DNA from: Novosphingobium decolorationis
Lineage (GTDB): Bacteria > Pseudomonadota > Alphaproteobacteria > Sphingomonadales > Sphingomonadaceae
Length of the DNA stretch: 64,000 nt
Assembly (NCBI RefSeq): GCF_018417475.1
Contig: NZ_CP054856.1
Span: forward strand, 1,519,001 to 1,583,000
Direction of reading: 5' to 3'
Part shown: piece by piece, positions 58,908 through 64,000 of the stretch
How positions within the stretch are numbered: position 1 is the first letter of the stretch
How the letters are laid out: every line of letters starts with the position of its first letter
The notes under the pieces: generated by a model
The model's input: only the letters and a program-made list of their open reading frames with translations
What the model was told of the DNA's origin: nothing
Databases searched by the model: none
Position numbers and translations under genes: made by a program

Positions 58908-59903
58908 TCAGAGCGCCTTGACGGTGACCGCGCGCTCGGCGGCGCGGGCCAGCGGGTTGGCGAGCGGCAGGGTGAAGGGCGCGGCCGCGATCTCGAAGAC
59001 GTCGCCTTCCTCCGTCTGCACACCGTCGCTGAACGAAAGCGTCGCGGTGCCGTAGAAGTGGATGTGGATGTCGCCCGGGCGGCAGAACAGGTCGTACTTG
59101 AAGTGGTGGTGCTCCAGGTTCGCAAAGCTGTGCGACATGTTGCCCTCGCCCGAAAGGAAGGGCTTTTCCCAGATCGTCTCGCCGCCGCGCACGATCTTGC
59201 TGGTGCCCTCGATCTTCTCGGGAACTTCGCCCAGCAGCAGCTCGGCGCCCAGTGCCGCCTGGCGCAGCTTGGAGTGGGCAAGCCACAGGTAGTTGTGGCG
59301 CTCGGTCACGTGGTCGGAGAACTCGTTGGCCAGCGCGATGCCCAGGCGATAGGGCTGGCCGTCGTTGCCGATGATGTAGATGCCCGCCAGTTCGGGCTCC
59401 TCGCCGCCGTCCTTGGCGAAAGAGGGCATGGTGAGCGCCTCACCGGGGCCGACCAGCTGCGAGCCGTCGCCCTTGTAGAACCATTCCGGCTGCTGGCCTT
59501 CCTGGCCCTCAGCGGGCTTGCCGCCTTCGAGGCCTTCCAAGAACATGCGCATGGAATCGGTGACGTTCTCGCCCGAAGCTGCGGCCTGGTGCATCTTGTT
59601 GCGACCTTCCGCGGAACCCAGGTGGGTGAGGCCCGTGCCGGTCAGCAGCACGTGGGCGTCATCGGCATGGTCGATCGGCGCGATGAGGCGGCCCGCCGCC
59701 TGCTCGGCCGCAATGTCGATGGCATCGCCAATGCCGCAGGCGCGTGCGGTCGCGGCCAGCGAATTGCCTTCCTCGATGGCGCGCAGCGCGAGTTCGCGCA
59801 CGGAGGCAACGCCGGTCAGGACGTGCGCGGCATCGCCCTCGGCGAGGATGACGGAACGGGTGCCGTCCTCGGCACGGTGCTGCAGCAGGCGAAGAGTAGT
59901 CAT
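58908..59903 (-). CDS. AraD1/GguC-like fumarylacetoacetate hydrolase family protein
   Basis: The 331-residue FAH-fold protein has TGLTHLGSAEGRNKMH (about 89), a typical AraD1/GguC motif, acidic metal ligands in EEPELAGIYII and ANEFSDHV, and a basic GTSKIVRGGETIW strand. These proteins accompany arabinose/galactose catabolic genes and are thought to act on 2-keto-3-deoxy sugar acids. Here it may dehydrate 2-keto-3-deoxy-L-arabinonate to ketoglutarate semialdehyde, the substrate of the adjoining dehydrogenase. Activity is inferred, not shown by sequence alone. Confidence 0.8.
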   Translation of the reverse strand: MTTLRLLQHRAEDGTRSVILAEGDAAHVLTGVASVRELALRAIEEGNSLAATARACGIGDAIDIAAEQAAGRLIAPIDHADDAHVLLTGTGLTHLGSAEGRNKMHQAAASGENVTDSMRMFLEGLEGGKPAEGQEGQQPEWFYKGDGSQLVGPGEALTMPSFAKDGGEEPELAGIYIIGNDGQPYRLGIALANEFSDHVTERHNYLWLAHSKLRQAALGAELLLGEVPEKIEGTSKIVRGGETIWEKPFLSGEGNMSHSFANLEHHHFKYDLFCRPGDIHIHFYGTATLSFSDGVQTEEGDVFEIAAAPFTLPLANPLARAAERAVTVKAL

Positions 59904-59924
59904 GTCAGGGGTCTCTCCCAGGGT

Positions 59925-59961
59925 CCGCAGCGCGCCTTCTTATGAGGTGGGCGCGCTGCGG
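59925..59961 (-). promoter_or_regulatory. Intercistronic 12-bp hairpin between dehydrogenase and AraD1 genes
   Basis: CCGCAGCGCGCC and GGCGCGCTGCGG are exact inverted repeats around a 13-nt loop in the 71-bp gap. No U-run follows, so mRNA stabilisation or partial attenuation is more likely than full termination. Confidence 0.5.
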
Positions 59962-59974
59962 GGCATGGATTGGA

Positions 59975-61501
59975 TCAGTTGAGGGTGAGCTTGCCGTCGA
60001 CGAGACGCGGCGCGCCGTCGCTGAAGGCCGCGTCGCGCAGTTCGGGCGCGAGCAGGCTCTGCGGCATGTTCTGGTAGCTCACCGGACGCAGGTAGCGGTC
60101 GATGGCGAGGCTGCCGACCGAGGTCGTGCGCGCATCGGTGGTCGACGGGAACGGACCGCCATGGACCATCGCGTGGCACACCTCGACGCCCGTGGGCCAG
60201 CCGTTGACGAGAATGCGGCCAACCTTGCGCTCCAGCGTGGGCAGGATCTTGGCAGCCGCGCCTTCGTCGGCATCGTCCATGTGGATCGTGGCGGTAAGCT
60301 GGCCTTCGAGACCTTCGAGGAGGGTCTTGAGCTCGGCCTCGTCCTTGCAGCGCACGATCACCGAGGAGGAGCCGAAGACTTCCTCGCCCAGCGCCTTGTC
60401 AGCGAGGAACTTCTCGGCCGTGGTCTGGAACAGGACCGCGCCGCCCGTGGTGGCCGAACCGGCTTCGCCGCGCGCCACTTCCTCGATGCCCGGCGCACCC
60501 GCCAGCTTCTCGACGCCCTTGGCATAGGCGTCCGCGATGCCGGTGGTGAGCATGGTCTGCGGCTTGGCACCGCTGACGCCCGTGGCCGCCGCCTGAACGA
60601 AGTCGTCAAGGCCATCGCCCTCGACCGTCACGACAAGGCCGGGGTTGGTGCAGAACTGGCCTGCGCCCATGCACAGCGAGCCGACGAAGGCTTCACCCAG
60701 CGCAGCGCCGCGCGCCTTGAGCGCTTCGGGCAGGATCACGACCGGGTTGATTGCCGACATCTCGGCGTAGACCGGGATCGGCACTTCGCGGGCCTGCGCC
60801 AGCCTGGTGAGGGCAAGACCGCCCGCGCGCGAGCCGGTGAAGCCGACCGCCATGATGTTGGGGTCCTGCACGAGCGCGGCGCCCAGATCGTTCGAGGGGC
60901 CGACGAGGTGCTGGAAGACACCCTCGGGCAGGCCCGAATCGGCCACCGCCTTGCTGATCGCCTGGGCAATCAGGCTGCCGGTGATCGGGTGGGCGGGGTG
61001 GCCCTTCACGACGACCGGGCAACCGGCGGCAAGCGCCGAGGCGGTGTCACCGCCCGCGGTCGAGAAGGCGAGCGGGAAGTTGGACGCGCCAAACACGGCG
61101 ACGGGGCCAACCGGGATCATGCGCAGGCGCAGGTCCGGGCGCGGCGGGGCGCGGTCGGGCAGCGCGGGATCGATGCGCATCTGCAGGAACTGGCCCTTGC
61201 GGACAACGTCGGCGAACATGCGCAGCTGGCCGCAGGTACGGCCACGCTCACCTTCCGAACGCGCGCGCGGAAGCCCGCTTTCGGTCAGGTAGGCTTCGAG
61301 CAGCGGTTCGCCGAGCGCCATGATCTCGTCGGCGATTCGCTCGAGGAACTTGGCGCGCGATTCGAGGTCGATCGCCCGGTAGGTGTCGAACGCGGCCGCC
61401 GCCTTGGCGCAGGCCTCTGCGACATCGGCGGGCGTGTTGACGGCAAAGGCGTCCCCGTGCGGCTCGCCGGTTGCGGCTGCGATGGAACGGAATTCGGTCA
61501 T
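59975..61501 (-). CDS. Aldehyde dehydrogenase (NADP+), alpha-ketoglutaric semialdehyde dehydrogenase type
   Basis: The 508-residue enzyme resembles the KGSADH subgroup of aldehyde dehydrogenases: VFGASNFPLAFSTAGGD near residue 139, AEMSAINPV with the catalytic Glu, and nucleophile Cys284 in GAGQFCTNPG. It would oxidise 2-ketoglutarate semialdehyde to 2-oxoglutarate, the last step of the non-phosphorylative L-arabinose pathway. It is first in the operon; GGGAGAC precedes the ATG, and a FadR-type operator lies 18-28 bp upstream. Confidence 0.88.
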   Translation of the reverse strand: MTEFRSIAAATGEPHGDAFAVNTPADVAEACAKAAAAFDTYRAIDLESRAKFLERIADEIMALGEPLLEAYLTESGLPRARSEGERGRTCGQLRMFADVVRKGQFLQMRIDPALPDRAPPRPDLRLRMIPVGPVAVFGASNFPLAFSTAGGDTASALAAGCPVVVKGHPAHPITGSLIAQAISKAVADSGLPEGVFQHLVGPSNDLGAALVQDPNIMAVGFTGSRAGGLALTRLAQAREVPIPVYAEMSAINPVVILPEALKARGAALGEAFVGSLCMGAGQFCTNPGLVVTVEGDGLDDFVQAAATGVSGAKPQTMLTTGIADAYAKGVEKLAGAPGIEEVARGEAGSATTGGAVLFQTTAEKFLADKALGEEVFGSSSVIVRCKDEAELKTLLEGLEGQLTATIHMDDADEGAAAKILPTLERKVGRILVNGWPTGVEVCHAMVHGGPFPSTTDARTTSVGSLAIDRYLRPVSYQNMPQSLLAPELRDAAFSDGAPRLVDGKLTLN

Positions 61502-61518
61502 AGAAAAGTCTCCCTATT

Positions 61519-61529
61519 TACTCCGACAT
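61519..61529. promoter_or_regulatory. FadR/GntR-type operator between dehydrogenase and regulator genes
   Basis: TACTCCGACAT (minus strand ATGTCGGAGTA) shares TGTCGGA and flanking AT-rich bases with the sites at 52126 and 63946. Its location between divergent genes fits control of the operon and autoregulation. Confidence 0.6.
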
Positions 61530-61632
61530 ATTATGTGCGATCAGGAAACGCAATGTTTGTCATTCCTTCGGCACGGGATGGCGTGTAGGTTGCACGTGGG
61601 AGGTGCGAATTTCTGTGACAACTGGGAAAAAT

Positions 61633-62412
61633 ATGAAGGTGGACGAAACGTCCAGGAAGACCGATGAAACGCGCGGACCGGGGCGCCGGCTTCATGGCGC
61701 GATTGCGCACCGATTGGGCACCGACATCTTGTCAGGCAAATATGCGCCCGGCGACGTTCTCTCGGGCGAAGTGGCCTTTGCCGAGGAGCTGAAAGTCTCG
61801 CGCAGCGCCTACCGCGAGGCAATCCAGGTGCTGACGGCCAAGGGCCTTGTCGCGAGCCGCCCCAAGGCGGGCACGCGCGTCCTGCCGCGCGAACGCTGGA
61901 ACCTGCTCGATCCTGATGTCCTGGGCTGGGCCTTCGCGGGCGAACCCGACATCGAATTCGTGCGCTCGCTGTTCGAACTGCGCGCCATCGTCGAGCCCGC
62001 CGCCGCGCGCTTTGCCGCAAGGCGCCGCGACAAGGACGACCTCAAGACGATGAAGGACGCGCTGGCCGCGATGCGCCGTCACACGCTGACGACCGACGCC
62101 GGGCGCGCGGCCGACCGCGATTTCCACAACGCCATCCTCACCGCCACGCGCAACGACGCGCTCATGGTGCTCAGCGCCTCGATCGGCGCGGCGGTCAACT
62201 GGACGACCCAGTTCAAGCAGCGCGCCCGCGCCCTGCCCCGCAACCCGATCCCCGACCACGTGCGCGTCTACGACGCCATCGCGGCGGGCGACGAGGCCGC
62301 GGCGGCCGACGCGATGAACGTGCTCGTCGACCTCGCGCTGGAAGACACCCGCAGCGCCATCGAGGATCGCGACGCCCCGCAGGCCCAGCCGGACGCGCTC
62401 ACCGGGGAGTAA
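61633..62412 (+). CDS. FadR-subfamily GntR transcriptional regulator
   Basis: The 259-residue protein has an N-terminal winged helix (residues about 20-88: AIAHRLGTDILSGKYAPGDVL, SRSAYREAIQVLTAKGLV, SRPKAGTRVLPRE) and a C-terminal all-helical FCD ligand domain with metal-ligand candidates in DRDFHNAIL and DHVRVYDAI. It is divergent to the sugar-acid operon. The ATG at 61633 with GGGA upstream is preferred over a GTG at 61603. Likely a repressor released by a sugar acid or 2-keto-3-deoxy acid. Confidence 0.9.
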   Translation: MKVDETSRKTDETRGPGRRLHGAIAHRLGTDILSGKYAPGDVLSGEVAFAEELKVSRSAYREAIQVLTAKGLVASRPKAGTRVLPRERWNLLDPDVLGWAFAGEPDIEFVRSLFELRAIVEPAAARFAARRRDKDDLKTMKDALAAMRRHTLTTDAGRAADRDFHNAILTATRNDALMVLSASIGAAVNWTTQFKQRARALPRNPIPDHVRVYDAIAAGDEAAAADAMNVLVDLALEDTRSAIEDRDAPQAQPDALTGE

Positions 62413-62435
62413 ATCGCACAGACCTGCACACGTAC

Positions 62436-62466
62436 AAAAGGGGGCCATCGCGCCCCCTTTTCTTTT
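62436..62466 (+). terminator. Intrinsic terminator of the GntR regulator gene
   Basis: GGGGGC (62440-62445) pairs with GCCCCC (62452-62457), flanked by AAAA and TTTTCTTTT. Confidence 0.9.
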
Positions 62467-62482
62467 GCCCGCACCACACATG

Positions 62483-62521
62483 AAAAAGCCCCGCGGAACC
62501 TGACGAAGGGTCCCGCGGGGC
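62483..62521 (-). terminator. Intrinsic terminator of the sugar symporter gene
   Basis: On the minus strand GCCCCGCGG and CCGCGGGGC (arms 62513-62521 and 62488-62496) form a 9-bp stem followed by TTTTT, 28 bp past the stop. It converges with the regulator terminator. Confidence 0.85.
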
Positions 62522-62548
62522 ACTTTGCTCACGGAAGGGAGAGCAAAT

Positions 62549-63883
62549 TCAGTCGAACAGCGCGTCCGGTTCCGGCTCCGGTTCCGGCTCGGCGTGCGTC
62601 GGCTTGGAGCCCCACAGCGCGTAGAACAGGACGTAAAGCTCGCAGGCCGCAGTCAGCAGGAATGAAGTCTGGAGGTCATAGGCATCGGCAATCCAGCCCT
62701 GCACGAAGACCAGCGCGCCACCCGCGATCGCCATGACCAGAAGCCCCGAGGCTTCCTCGGTGAGCGGGCCCAGGCCCTTGATGCCCAGCGTGAAGATGGT
62801 CGGGAACATGATCGAGTGGAACAGGCCCACCAGGATCAGCGACCACATCGCGACATGGCCATCGGCAAAGCTCGTCACCAGCATGGTGATGAAGGCGCCG
62901 ACCGAGAAGACGGCCAGAACGTGCGCGGCATCGAAACGGCTCATGATCGCCGAGCCGACGAAGCGGCCCACCATCATCCCGCCCCACAGGAAAGTCAGGT
63001 AGTGACCGGCCTGCTCGAGCGACATGTTGCCGATGTCGGGGCGCGAGACGAAGTTGATGAAGAGGTTGCCCACGCCGATCTCGGCGATGAGGTAGATGAA
63101 GATCGCCGGGATGCCGAACACCAGGTTGCGGTGCTTGAACAGTTCCGGGTTGATGATGTGCTTGCGCTTTTCCTTCGCGTCATCGCTTTCCGAGACCATC
63201 GCGGGAAGCGGGAACCGGGCGATGATGATCGCGAGCACCACCAGCACGCCTGCCACGAGCGCGTAGGGCAGGATGACCGACTGCGCGTCGGCCAGGCGCT
63301 CGGCCTGGGTGAGCGCGACCGCGCCCTCTGCCGCCGTACCGCCCTTGGTGCGACCCAGGATCAGGTAGGCGCCGAACATCGGGGCCAGCATGGTGCCCAT
63401 CGAGTTGAGCGCCTGCACCAGGTTGAGGCGCGCCGAGGCGGTCTCGGGCTTGCCGCAGACCGCGACATAGGGGTTCGCCGCCACCTGCAGCAGGGTGATG
63501 CCGCTGGCGATGATGAAGAGCATCACCAGCGTCACGCCGTAGGAGGGGATCATCGCGGCCAGCATCATGCCCACTGCGCCCGCGGCCATGGTCAGCAGGC
63601 CGATGACCAGCGACTTCTTGTAGCCAACCCACTCGATCAGCTTGGCCGAGGGAATCGAGGCCACGAAATAGGCAATAAACCAGACCGATTCGATGAGAGT
63701 CGTCTGGGTGTAATTGAGTTCGAACACACTACGCAGGTGCGGCAGCAGCGTGTTGTTGATGACCGTAATGAAGCCCCACATGAAAAACAGGCTGGCCAGC
63801 AGAGCCAGCGCGGGGCCGTACCGCACGCCCGCAGGCTGCGATTGCGCCACCGGGGCGCTGGGTGAAGTTCCAACTGAAGGCAT
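62549..63883 (-). CDS. FucP-like MFS sugar:H+ symporter
   Basis: The 444-residue transporter has 12 helices and the FHS-family features FFMWGFITVINNTLLPHLRSVFEL (positions about 34-57, including the conserved Asn pair) and QVAANPYVAVCG (about 132). It is likely to import L-arabinose or D-galactose released by the periplasmic glycosidases. The C-terminus carries a Glu-Pro repeat (EPEPEPEP) before ALFD. GAGAGG precedes the ATG at 63883. A FadR-type operator lies about 63 bp upstream. Confidence 0.9.
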   Translation of the reverse strand: MPSVGTSPSAPVAQSQPAGVRYGPALALLASLFFMWGFITVINNTLLPHLRSVFELNYTQTTLIESVWFIAYFVASIPSAKLIEWVGYKKSLVIGLLTMAAGAVGMMLAAMIPSYGVTLVMLFIIASGITLLQVAANPYVAVCGKPETASARLNLVQALNSMGTMLAPMFGAYLILGRTKGGTAAEGAVALTQAERLADAQSVILPYALVAGVLVVLAIIIARFPLPAMVSESDDAKEKRKHIINPELFKHRNLVFGIPAIFIYLIAEIGVGNLFINFVSRPDIGNMSLEQAGHYLTFLWGGMMVGRFVGSAIMSRFDAAHVLAVFSVGAFITMLVTSFADGHVAMWSLILVGLFHSIMFPTIFTLGIKGLGPLTEEASGLLVMAIAGGALVFVQGWIADAYDLQTSFLLTAACELYVLFYALWGSKPTHAEPEPEPEPDALFD

Positions 63884-63945
63884 GGTGATCCTCTCGTCAC
63901 ATCGGCCGGGTGCCATCGACGCAATCCGGCTTGCGCTCTATCTAT

Positions 63946-63956
63946 TTGTCGGACTA
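63946..63956. promoter_or_regulatory. FadR/GntR-type operator upstream of sugar symporter
   Basis: TTGTCGGACTA is a perfect match to the FadR-subfamily consensus TNGTnnnACNA. On the minus strand it overlaps TATAGT (63953-63958), which lies 15 nt from TTGACG (63974-63979), so binding would block a promoter. Confidence 0.7.
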
Positions 63957-64000
63957 TATGCAGCCAGCGGCCACGTCAATGGCCGACGAAAATCACGCGA

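Overview
The window reads as chromosome of a GC-rich alphaproteobacterium. The gene content (TorF-type porin, large TonB-dependent receptor, NodT-family outer membrane factor, BcsAB fusion, FCD/FadR-type sugar regulator) suggests the Sphingomonadales, perhaps Novosphingobium or a relative. That placement is inferred from protein character only. No transposase, phage gene, CRISPR array or rRNA was seen. One tRNA (Thr, TGT) is present.

Layout. 1-3.9 kb: housekeeping genes (partial K+ channel with RCK domain, DUF1761 membrane protein, rimO, CinA/MoCF-domain protein), with two strong terminators between rimO and the cinA-like gene. 3.9-6.45 kb: lower-GC stretch with palindromic repeats and three unrecognised minus-strand genes, one with a HEPN-like Rx5H signature. 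6.6-12 kb: secreted arylsulfatase, YitT-family protein, SDR oxidoreductase and TorF porin. 12.3-16.8 kb: beta-carbonic anhydrase plus SulP transporter (probable bicarbonate uptake pair) next to an OmpR-type two-component system; the two operons share a 21-nt upstream motif. 17.2-26.4 kb: trmL, diguanylate cyclase, Tyr/Arg-rich secreted protein, GT4 glycosyltransferase, rarA, DUF429-like protein, flavin reductase, tRNA-Thr and acyltransferase 3.

26.8-38.7 kb: a cellulose synthesis locus, bcsP(R-like)-bcsQ-bcsAB(fused)-bcsC-bcsD-bcsZ, with nearly every junction overlapping (TGATG/ATGA). A divergent gene for an unknown Pro/Ala-rich acidic protein lies beside it. 38.8-44.7 kb: an ACT-less homoserine dehydrogenase overlapping a VOC protein, then an EmrA-EmrB-NodT tripartite efflux operon. 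45.3-49 kb: a Pit phosphate transporter converging on an MGH1-like glycosidase.

49.2-63.9 kb: a plant-polysaccharide locus for arabinan or arabinogalactan. It holds a TonB receptor, two GH43 enzymes, a GH51 arabinofuranosidase, an L-arabinose/D-galactose 1-dehydrogenase, an AraD1/FAH enzyme, a ketoglutarate-semialdehyde-type dehydrogenase, DgoK, DgoA, a FadR/GntR regulator and a FucP-like sugar/H+ symporter. The three control regions (TonB receptor, dehydrogenase/regulator, symporter) each carry a copy of a TTGTCGGAnTA element fitting the FadR-type consensus TNGTnnnACNA. This is a self-contained regulon readable from the sequence. The sugar lactonase and the aldonate dehydratase are not in the window.

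A REPIN-like dispersed repeat occurs five times in intergenic DNA (about 3.9, 4.3, 9.3, 26.7 and 40.3 kb). Two copies are full-length doublets of inversely oriented palindromes.
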